A DNA stretch of 64,000 bases from Brachynemurus nebulosus (taxonomy: Eukaryota > Arthropoda > Insecta > Neuroptera > Myrmeleontidae). The stretch covers positions 8,218,501-8,282,500 of the forward strand of contig JAPWDM010000014.1 in assembly GCA_035578155.1 (NCBI GenBank), given 5' to 3'. Positions within the stretch are counted from its first letter, which is position 1, and every line of letters starts with the position of its first letter. The notes below the pieces were generated by a model. The model saw only the letters and a list, made by a program, of their open reading frames with translations, was not told where the DNA came from and did not search any database. A program made the position numbers and the translations under genes. This document shows, one piece after another, positions 55,880 to 64,000 of this stretch.

Positions 55880-56363
55880 TGAAAACTATAGAAACAATAC
55901 TGGCATAAACATTGTTACTACAAAAATTTTCTCTTTCAAAATTTACGAAAGCCAGTACTTCTCGAATTATGTTAATCTTTAAAAATTTGTATGACTTTAC
56001 ATGTACTTTTTAAGGTGTGCCATTAGAAGGTTAAATATAACTCATAAACGTTTTTGATTCGCCTTTTTTTTTTTTTTTAAAAATTTATTAAATTGTATGT
56101 TTTATAGCAACATGGATCACCAGTACTTGATTTAAAGCGACATTTGTTATATCCAACTAACCAGATTACTCTATCCTCAAATTATTTTATTGACATTATT
56201 TTTATTATATTAGGTGTGAGTGCTTGTTTCCATTTCGTGTCTTGTTCTCGTTTTTTTGCTCTTCTCTACCGTGAGTGCTTTTCTCTTCGTTCGATCACTA
56301 TTCACATAACTCAAGCGACAAAAAAATGTTACTTTTTCTTTTATTTTTATATTTTTATAGAGT
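55880..56363. other. AT-rich DNA, nothing recognised
   Basis: No gene or bounded repeat; the LINE target site begins at 56364. Confidence 0.4.
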
Positions 56364-56562
56364 AATAAATTAGAACAGTATTGGATCAACTTTGATAGCG
56401 ATCAGACTTACTATTATTGTGATTAATTAAACAAATTTAAAAAAAGTAAAAACATTGTTACCTTACGTAAATACTTATAATAAGTAAACACATCTAATTT
56501 AATCAAAAATTATAGTTTAAAAAGTTCAAACATCCTCCTACGTCACGCCAGCAGGCGAGACA

Positions 56563-57969
56563 ATGGAGGAAATAAGTGATACTGCAAGAAAGAAAAATAA
56601 CGAAGAATTTATACCCAATAAATATGATGAACTGGATACAAGTAATAAATTTAGAGTCTTTATACAAAAAATTGAAACGCAAGAAACTATATATCCAACA
56701 ATAAGCGCTCTAAAAGTGGCACACATCGTACATACACTTACCAAGGGTGAAGACATTGACGAAATTAAAAAAGTAGGAAGAAATAGAGTTATAGTAATAT
56801 GCAACAAACCTACAATGGCCAATAACCTAGTAGACAACACTACACTTACAGACAAGGGATTTAAAGCTTATATACCTACATTCTGTGTTGCAAGAGCAGC
56901 TGTAATAAATGGTGTAGATCTTGATTATACGACAGAAGACATAGTTGAATCGATCGATTGTGGACAATTTGTTATTAAAAATATACAAAGAATCACAAGA
57001 CGCGTAAGAAATGAAGAGAATATTTCCTACGTACCTACCAAATCAGTGAAGATATTATTCAACGGTCAAAGCCTTCCTAAATTCGTATACATTTGGAAAC
57101 TTAGATTTGAAATCAAACCATTTATAAGACGCACGAAACAATGTTACAAATGTCTTCGTTTCGGACACATTATGAGTCAATGTAAAAGCAGCACTGGAAG
57201 ATGTATTAACTGTGGGACTACCCTACATGCAACGCCGGCATGTGACGAACCAATTAATTGTGTAAATTGCAAAGCAGATCACATAGCAACAAGTGAAACA
57301 TGTCCTGAAAGAGAAAGACAAACAAACATTAACAAACTAATGGCCGAACAAAATATGAGTTACCAGGAAGCCTCTTTAGAAATTCCAGCTATGTTTAAAA
57401 ATGAATATCTATACTCGGTAAGAACAAGCAATAAATTTGATATATTAACAACAGAAGACTTTCCAAACCTAATTGAAAAAGAAAACATAAATATTCTTCC
57501 AACCTATCAACCTCCCCCTATATCGAAATATGGAAATATTAAACCAAAGATAAGATCAGAGACAAAACCCAAAACAAATCCTAATCCTCAACTTAAAGAA
57601 AAACGAGCGAGGAGCGACACTCTCTCAAGTGGAGAAAAAATAGTACAACCGCAGAGAAAAATGATGCGACAAAACTCAGAAGAATCTGCTCCAGAAGACA
57701 CTACACAAAAACAAATAGGGTCAGAGCGAGTATTGATACATTTACAATCAACCAATCCAAAAACGAAAGAATTGGAAAATAATACAAATACTGGAAAGGA
57801 AAAGAATGACTCAAATACACAAGTTAAAACAAAAGAAAAAGACAAGAAGATTAGTCAAAAATACATGGATTTAGATGTAATAGAAGTAATAAAAGATAAC
57901 GACGATGAAAATGAAAACAATGTCAATAAAAACGAAAATAGGAAACCTAGAAGAGGAAGATCACGATAA
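56563..57969 (+). CDS. LINE ORF1 (Gag-like nucleic-acid-binding protein), intact
   Basis: 468 codons. Three zinc knuckles at residues 194-247: CYKCLRFGHIMSQC and CINCGTTLHATPAC (both CX2CX4HX4C), then CVNCKADHIATSETC (CX2CX3HX6C), followed by PERERQTNINKLMAEQNMSY, a phrase usual after the knuckles of I/Jockey-clade ORF1 proteins. The C-terminal 170 residues are charged and basic (ending RKPRRGRSR) and likely disordered, fitting RNA binding. In LINEs ORF1 protein packages element RNA into particles with the ORF2 reverse transcriptase. No stop or frameshift, although the partner ORF2 is dead. The opposite-strand frames at 56538-56855 and 57588-57845 are shadows. Confidence 0.9.
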   Translation: MEEISDTARKKNNEEFIPNKYDELDTSNKFRVFIQKIETQETIYPTISALKVAHIVHTLTKGEDIDEIKKVGRNRVIVICNKPTMANNLVDNTTLTDKGFKAYIPTFCVARAAVINGVDLDYTTEDIVESIDCGQFVIKNIQRITRRVRNEENISYVPTKSVKILFNGQSLPKFVYIWKLRFEIKPFIRRTKQCYKCLRFGHIMSQCKSSTGRCINCGTTLHATPACDEPINCVNCKADHIATSETCPERERQTNINKLMAEQNMSYQEASLEIPAMFKNEYLYSVRTSNKFDILTTEDFPNLIEKENINILPTYQPPPISKYGNIKPKIRSETKPKTNPNPQLKEKRARSDTLSSGEKIVQPQRKMMRQNSEESAPEDTTQKQIGSERVLIHLQSTNPKTKELENNTNTGKEKNDSNTQVKTKEKDKKISQKYMDLDVIEVIKDNDDENENNVNKNENRKPRRGRSR

Positions 57970-58200
57970 AAAATACTGCTAATTAAAAAAAAAAATACAA
58001 AATAAATAAATAAATAAATAAAATAATAAACAAATAAATAAATAAATTTAAAAAAAGAAAATAAATAAATAAATAAAAATAAATAAGTAAACTAATACGT
58101 AAATAAATCGATAAATAAACAAAAGTAAAAAACTAATTGTCTAAATTGTTATGTGTATAAAAAATTTTTAAAAAAAACATAGAGTTCAACATTAAAAACA
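57970..58200 (+). repeat. (AATAAAT)n-rich spacer between LINE ORFs
   Basis: Long runs of AATAAATA units and A-tracts with almost no C or G, between the ORF1 stop and the ORF2 remnant. Confidence 0.8.
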
Positions 58201-58205
58201 AAATT

Positions 58206-58485
58206 AAACATTAAAACAATCATCAAATTTAATTTTCTACAGTGGAATTGTGCAAGTGCAACATCCAATAAACATGAACTTATACACATCTTAAATAAAA
58301 GTGAAATCCACATATGCAGTTTAAGTGAAACATTCCTAACTGAAGAGAAAATATATAAAATCAAAGGATATCAAACAGAGAGGGATGACAGAGACACTAA
58401 AAGCTAATACAACCCAAGGGGCGGTTCTGCAATACTGATCAAAAATAATATCCCTTACCAAAGAATAAATATTAAGCGACGGTAA
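58206..58485 (+). pseudogene. LINE ORF2 remnant: N-terminal apurinic-type endonuclease
   Basis: Reads FLQWNCASATSNKHELIHIL, then HICSLSETFL, IKGYQTERDDRD, a stop (TAA at about 58406), then NPRGGSAILIKNNIPY. These are the first motifs (QWN, LSET, GGSAILI) of a LINE endonuclease. The frame ends near 58482; everything from the endonuclease core through the reverse transcriptase is deleted before 58500. Confidence 0.85.
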
Positions 58486-59023
58486 ATCATTATTTAAACT
58501 GCTCAAATATATCAGATCAAATTCAAAAATTCTACAGAAAAATAATTAAAAAAGTAATCACACTACCCGTTAATTTTAACTTCTTAATACATGATCCTAA
58601 GTCTGAAACTTGTAAATTAACCATTAAATTTATACATAATAACAAAATAATAATTTAAATGAAAAATATCAAATTGTGTTTCGTCGAAGACAATTTAGAC
58701 AATTTATAGTCTACGAGAACAAAACAAGTAAAATCAATCACTATTAATTGCATATTATTCTGTGGATTACATAATAAAAAAACATTACGCATCTTAATAT
58801 ATAATGATATAAATAGACAATTTAGTTTTACATAAATTTTATTATTTTGCATTTATACTATAATAGAGCAAGATTTTTGTACCATTTTTGTATATATTAT
58901 TATGTTACTTATGTTATATGTGTATAATAAATATATGTAGGTGGCTATTAGTGTGCTGCATGATTTTATGTGCAAAACAAAGCCAATAAATTTTAATTTA
59001 AAAAAAAAAAAAATAAATTAGAA

Positions 59024-59910
59024 TTTTTTTTTCTTTTGATGCTTTGTCGTCGTCTCTTCTTTTCATTTTATGTTTTTTCAAGCTTTGTTTGTATTAGTGA
59101 GTAAAATAAATTAATAAAAGTAAATTGAGTACTATTTGCTAAAAGGAGAAAAAAGGTAATTTGTTTATTAAAAGTTGTAAGAAGTTTTTTTTTAAGGTAG
59201 CTGTGTCGAAGAGGGCAATTTTTAGGATTATGTTCTTTCGATTCAAATATTACCAAAAAAAAAAAAATTGTCTACTATTGTTTACCATAATTGTAGGTAC
59301 TTACACAAAATTTTCAAATTATTAACTATAGAAGAAAACGATTTAAATACTAATTTGATCAAAAACAATTATAGGTTACAGTTCAAATTTTGGTTCCAAA
59401 ATAAACATGCATTTGTATGCGTAATATAGTCATTGTTTTAAAACGACCTTCGTCACAGGTGTTATTTATTTTTTAAATAAAATCTTTTTTTTCAAGGGCG
59501 ATTCGTCGAAAAAAGAAATCTTTTTTTATAATGGGTATTTGACAGTAGTTGAAAAAATATCTATTTTGATTTTTAAATAATTACTCGAGTCATAATGATA
59601 TTGAATATTGCTTATTTACAAGTTATTTCATTCAAAGATATAAAAATTTTAATTAAATAAAATTACAAAATTTACGTTAAAAATGACGTAATCAAAAACA
59701 TTAAACAAAAGCAGTTTACGTCACAACTTCGCTGTATTATTTTGTAGTTAAATACCCCATTATGTTCTTTAAAGTGTCAGAAATATTCTCCTAAAAATTT
59801 ATTTAAAAAAATTAAAAATCAAAAAGTTATAGGCATTTTAGTGCACGCACTTTACTGTAATTCATTGTCGTTTAACTTTAAATGCCTTTGATATTAGTAA
59901 ATAAAAACAC
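59024..59910. other. AT-rich DNA, nothing recognised
   Basis: No gene or bounded repeat. Confidence 0.4.
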
Positions 59911-59911
59911 C

Positions 59912-60077
59912 TTACTTTGCAAAATACCACTTTTATTGTATATAAGAAAAAAAACTCTTATGACATGTTTCGGTCAATATAACCATTCTCAGATATTTGA
60001 GAATGGTTATATTGACCGAAAGATGTCATAAAAGTTTTTTTTTTTATATGCAATAAAAGTGGTACTTTGCAAAGTAG
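59912..60077. repeat. Hairpin repeat with about 80-bp arms
   Basis: CTTACTTTGCAAAATACCAC...TTTCGGTCAATATAACCATT at the left is mirrored by AATGGTTATATTGACCGAAA...GTGGTACTTTGCAAAGTAG at the right around CTCAGATATTTGAG. The outer wording recalls ends of Penelope-like or related insect repeats. No target duplication found. Confidence 0.85.
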
Positions 60078-60079
60078 CA

Positions 60080-60500
60080 TAAAGTAACGCTCACATCTAT
60101 TAAATTTTTAAATGCCTTTTTTGGAAACTATATTTTTTGACATGGTTCCGCGTGTATCTCAAAAAGCATTTGAAGTATTGACATAAATCAGAGTGCATAT
60201 TATTCTTCGATACCGTCATTTTTTCAGAAACTAAAATCTTTTGGTTCCGAAATGTATTTTCAAAATGGCGGTTGTTTATAATCGAGAAAAAACGATGGTT
60301 TGTAGACGACTTATTTTGTTGCTTAATTTCCTGTAAACAGGACTATATTTATTGTAAGACATAATTTGTATATGTACGTATTTTGAAAAAATTTTTATAG
60401 CTACGAGACTTTTTTTAAACACATAAGGTAAATGACCCTAAATCAGAAAGTGTCCTAAAATCAGACATGTTTATATTATTTTTAAAAATTTAGAAAAATT
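60080..60500. other. AT-rich DNA, nothing recognised
   Basis: No gene or bounded repeat. Confidence 0.4.
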
Positions 60501-60501
60501 G

Positions 60502-61012
60502 TTTTTCTACTCCTGTTGAAGAACACACTCATTATATATCTGTTAATTGTTGAGAAAGTTAGGCATTATTCAAAGGTGTGGAGGAATGTTCATTACTCAA
60601 TACCCTCTTAACCAATGAAGTCACAGTATTAATCATTATTCCATGGGTTTGCGATTGTTTTGTGTATATATGTATATATCAAGTTTTAATTTAATATATG
60701 TTGCGTAGTGACGTTCAAGTAAATAAAGTATAGTTTATGTTTTGTTTTGATCGTTTTATACATAATATTATACAAACTTTTAATGAAATTATAAATAGAT
60801 TAAAAATTTGATTTAAAATTTATATTCAATTTTATTTAAATCAAAAAGGAAAAAAGTCGTAGAAAAAATATCGTATTCTACTCGCTTGCAATGGCTATTA
60901 CTCACGAAGATGAAATTGTGACACTCGCCTCGCAAGCTCGGCTCGTGTCGCAATTTCATCTTCGTGAGTAATAGCTATCATTACTAGCTTGTTGAATAAT
61001 ATACTATTTTAA
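60502..61012 (+). repeat. Hairpin-module element copy 2, with hairpin H9 at its right end
   Basis: TTTTTCTACTCCTGTTGAAG start, hairpin 60859-61012 (AGATGAAATTGTGACAC/GTGTCGCAATTTCATCT around CGCCTCGCAAGCTCGGCTC), ATATACTATTTT end. Same order and orientation as 23537-24044. H9 pairs better than H4, whose left stem has drifted. Confidence 0.85.
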
Positions 61013-61014
61013 AA

Positions 61015-62990
61015 CGTCCTTTTCGTATTTAGGAGGTATCTATGAACATTGAGTAATACTACCTTTTTTGGGTATTACTACCTGTACTAAAATTAATGAT
61101 CGATTAGATATTTTGGGAAATGTCAAAAATAGTAGGTATAAGTAGTGACTGTGATTCCTTATAAGAAAAGTACAAAAACACCAAATCTCACAACATCATA
61201 AAACATCAAATTTTAGTTAAATTATAATTTTCACATTAAAGTGGTATAATAAATGAATATTGTAATAAAAAGTTAGTAAAATATTACAATTTATCAACTT
61301 TCTTATATTAAGATTCTTAAATAGACTAGTTTTCTTGTGTGCCGAATTTAGAAACCGTAAAATTATGTCTTGCCCAAATTTCGTCAATGAGTATTGGAAG
61401 AATATTATTAAAAAAAAACTGAGAAAAGAAGTAAGCAGAAGAGGAAAAAAACTAAAAAGTGAAAAAACGAGGAAAGAAAAAAGCAATGAAATAAGAACGT
61501 GATTAAAATTACGGGATCCAGTCTCGAATAAAAGTAACAGTGTGAGTATGTGAAATGAAAATAATCAAAAGGACAAAATTTAATGATTTTAACGAAATGG
61601 TGGGAAAAAATAACCTACCAAAACAAAGTAAGGAGCATTTTTGATATTAGCAGAATTTGGAAAAGTACATTATTAACTAATATGTACGTGTACACATCTT
61701 TATCAATTTTTATTTTTTTTATTTGAGCTAAAACGCTGATAGTCGAAATTATGGATAACAATTTATTTTTGAATGTAAAAACACTGATGACAGTAAGTTT
61801 TCCAATTTAGAAGGGTGTCGAATTTGGAGCTTTCTATTTTTCTTAAATGATAATCTAAAGTAAATATTTTGACCTGGCTGCTGACAAAAGACTTTTAGAC
61901 TTTTCAACGGTTTTTAAATCATTCTACTAAAATATGATGCTTGGTTTCTTCCTTAAAGTGTCGGAATTTGGGATATTTACCTTATTTACAATGTATGTAG
62001 TACCATGTTGTACAAAAATATAATAACGCAATTATCAACAACAGTTGTATATAATAACTTGGTGTAGTAATATTAATATAGACTCAAGAATTTTCTGTAT
62101 TACCTACTAACAATCTGGATACCTTAGTAATAAAGTAAAAATATACATACCTAAAATATAACAAAATGTTTGTTTATTAAAAGTTAAAACAAGTCTTTCA
62201 TGTTTTTTTTTTTAAAAGAAATTCTAAAATTATAAATTACAGAGGATTGTTTACTTTAATTATACAGTGAAAACTGTAGACAAAAGTGAATGTAAACACC
62301 TCTTTGTTTTGTCTAGTTAGTATGGCGTAATATTTTGTAGGTGTTATTTTCATTAATTATCTTAGCTTGAACTTTAAAGTTGTAGATGAGTAAATACTTT
62401 TATAAATAATATGTATGTAGATTATTGTAATCTTCCCCTAATGACTCGTTACGTGAATTATTAAGAAGGTGGCTTTAATTGTACAAAAGTTATTAAAACT
62501 TATATTTTACTCTGAGGATGGATTAGTTGTTGAAGCTGATGGTGTTAGACAGATGATAAATTACATAATGTTTGAACTGTAAATATCTTGTCAGAGGAAT
62601 GTAATATTTACCATTAATTATTCTTTGTTACGTACAAAGTCAACAAAATAATGCGTCAGCTTATTTCTATATCTACAGATCTTGTATCCCTAATCAAAAA
62701 GATCTGAGATCTGTGATCTCCAATATTGCATCCACTGCGCGGTGCTGAATTTTAGTTAAATATATTATTAGGTCATAATTAGGCCTAAGAATTTGCTCAA
62801 AATTTGTGTGGTGCAACCTGAATAATGTAGAATTAAAAATAAATCAACCATAATGTGATATATAAAATAAAAATACTTAAAACAACGCTTTTATCTCAGT
62901 TCATGAAAATCCATTAACAATTACCCCGGTCAACCCTATAATAATAGAAAATATCATAAAATTTTTAAATATATTTAACAATACTTATCG
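61015..62990. other. AT-rich DNA upstream of the Shaw exon
   Basis: No recognisable exon; the minus-strand frame at 61217-61486 is low-complexity. Confidence 0.4.
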
Positions 62991-63013
62991 GTTTATTTCC
63001 ATTTCTGTTACAG

Positions 63014-63223
63014 GATAATCCAAAAAATAATTTTAAAAGCATACCGGAAGGATTATGGTGGGCCATCGTTACAATGACAACAGTCGGCTACGGTGATATG
63101 GCCCCAAAAACGTATGCGGGAATGTTTGTGGGCGCATTGTGTGCTCTTGCCGGTGTATTGACAATCGCACTGCCCGTACCAGTCATTGTATCAAACTTCA
63201 GTATGTTCTATTCACATACACAG
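63014..63223 (+). CDS. Shaw: Shaw/Kv3-type voltage-gated potassium channel, pore and S6 exon (partial gene)
   Basis: A 70-codon internal exon in phase 0 at both ends, bounded by a pyrimidine-rich tract plus TTACAG and by CAG/GTGAGT. It encodes the end of the S5-P linker (IPEGLWWAI), the pore helix and selectivity filter [10 protein letters not shown], and S6 ([20 protein letters not shown], then [14 protein letters not shown]). The TVGYGD filter and the S6 PVP hinge mark a Kv channel; [20 protein letters not shown] with the SHTQ end matches the insect Shaw subfamily rather than Shaker, Shab or Shal. The protein would act in the plasma membrane as a tetramer. T1 and S1-S4 exons are not recognisable upstream in this window, and the C-terminal exons lie beyond the right edge. 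The open frame past 63223 is intron read-through. Confidence 0.93.
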
Positions 63224-63499
63224 GTGAGTACTAAATGTAAAATTACAGTGGCCATCCAATGGTACGTACTCCGATTTTACGTAGTGACGTCAGCGATTTA
63301 GTGGGGTTCTCCTCTCACAGATATGTTGTTGTTTGTCTGTATTGGTGAAAATTTATGTACCAAGCCAGAGTCAGGGCCGTAGGTAATATTGTCTGAGGGT
63401 CTCGTAGTCTTTAAAAATTTTAAAATTTCACTGCAGATATATATGTACATATTCTGTATACGTAATATGCAAAATGCAAATGAAAAATGAGTAACGTGA

Positions 63500-63950
63500 A
63501 ATTCTAGAATATTCTAATCGTCAACTAGCAGAGATATCAAAAAACAGACTTCACCGTTGAATTGGTCATTAAAAATGAGATTAAACAGTGTAGTTTGACA
63601 AAAATTCTAGAACTAGCAATGATATTGAAAAATCAATTGTATCATTTAATTGTCCATTGAAAAAGAGGTTAAATTACACATTTTGACAAATGTTCTAGAA
63701 TATTCTATTCGTCAACTAGCAAAGATATTAAAAAACAGACGTCGCCATTGAATTGGCTAGTAAAAAAAAGACCAAATAACACATTTTGAGAAATGTTCTA
63801 GAATATTCTATTTGTCAACTAACAAGGATATTGGAAAATCTACTGCACCACTTAATTGTCCAACCGAAATTAAACTAATGTAAACCAAATGTCCGATTTT
63901 GACAAATAATTTTTGCTATTTAACGAATAGAATATTCTAGAACATTCATC
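63500..63950 (+). repeat. About 103-bp tandem repeat with heat-shock-element-like sites
   Basis: Four direct units start with TTCTAGAATATTC at 63502, 63693 and 63796, with a partial TTCTAGAA at 63605. They share GTCAACTAGCA, GATAT, AATTG.CCAT and ACACATTTTGA. An inverted copy at 63930-63947 reads GAATATTCTAGAACATTC. TTCnnGAAnnTTC is the heat-shock element consensus. It lies in the intron after the Shaw exon and continues toward the window edge. Confidence 0.75.
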
Positions 63951-64000
63951 AAAATGTGCTATTCCGTCTATTATTCGATGACCAATTAAATGGTCCAATC

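Larger units (their letters stand above)
56376..59011 (+). mobile_element. I/Jockey-type LINE, 5'-complete but deleted in ORF2
   Basis: Flanked by a 12-bp target duplication AATAAATTAGAA (56364-56375 and 59012-59023). It starts CAGTATTGGATCAACTTTGA, carries a 187-bp leader, an intact ORF1, an A/AATAAAT-rich inter-ORF spacer (57970-58200), a short endonuclease remnant, a deletion junction near 58490, and a 3' tail with AATAAA and poly-A at about 58985-59013. The intact 5' end argues that the loss was internal rather than by 5' truncation. Confidence 0.85.

Noticed and set aside
56538..56855. Minus-strand frame opposite LINE ORF1
   Set aside because: Shadow of ORF1, which has zinc knuckles and normal LINE context.

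Overview
The window is AT-rich eukaryotic nuclear DNA from an arthropod, most likely an insect. Evidence: spliced genes with GT/AG introns, an insect-type Shaw potassium-channel exon, a purple acid phosphatase gene, an I/Jockey-like LINE, mariner, pogo-like and hAT-type elements, and many short dispersed repeats. Frequent TAGGTACCTA-like words recall some hemipteran genomes, but I cannot fix the order. Bacterial features (operons, ribosome binding sites, CRISPR) do not apply and none were seen.

Only two host genes can be supported. (1) A complete purple acid phosphatase (acid phosphatase type 7 family) lies on the minus strand. It has four coding exons (29997-29697, 14326-14118, 12431-12334, 10248-9543) that splice in frame to 437 residues with all seven metal ligands. 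Its 15.4-kb first intron is a repeat repository, and its third intron is mostly one nested transposon stack. (2) One internal exon (63014-63223, plus strand) encodes the pore and S6 of a Shaw/Kv3-type voltage-gated potassium channel. No other exon of that gene is recognisable here.

Layout. 1-9.5 kb: AT-rich DNA with a collapsed GC-core hairpin, tandem duplications, a fold-back and a SINE-like repeat. 9.5-30 kb: the phosphatase gene and its introns, holding an hAT-type element (8-bp target duplication) that contains a TA-flanked element that contains a 91-bp hairpin element, then TTAA-bordered elements, SINE-like repeats, hAT MITEs, and at 22.9-25.3 kb a dense cluster of GC-core hairpin modules. 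30-56 kb: no host gene; a mariner relic split by a Mutator-like fold-back, a 1.8-kb TA-flanked element, a degenerate pogo-like element with an iterated 16-bp motif, many MITEs and long (TA)n arrays. 56.4-59.0 kb: a LINE with intact ORF1, deleted ORF2 and a 12-bp target duplication. 59-64 kb: another hairpin-module element, the Shaw exon, and a tandem repeat whose units carry heat-shock-element-like sites.

The best candidates for something undescribed are: the family of about 140-bp GC-core hairpin modules (at least nine, with different stem sequences but the same outer ends); the tiny stem-loop element that inserted twice with 14-15 bp target duplications, with an empty site also in the window; and the 12-fold iterated motif in the pogo-like element. 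All identities were judged by eye; no alignment, folding or database search was run.
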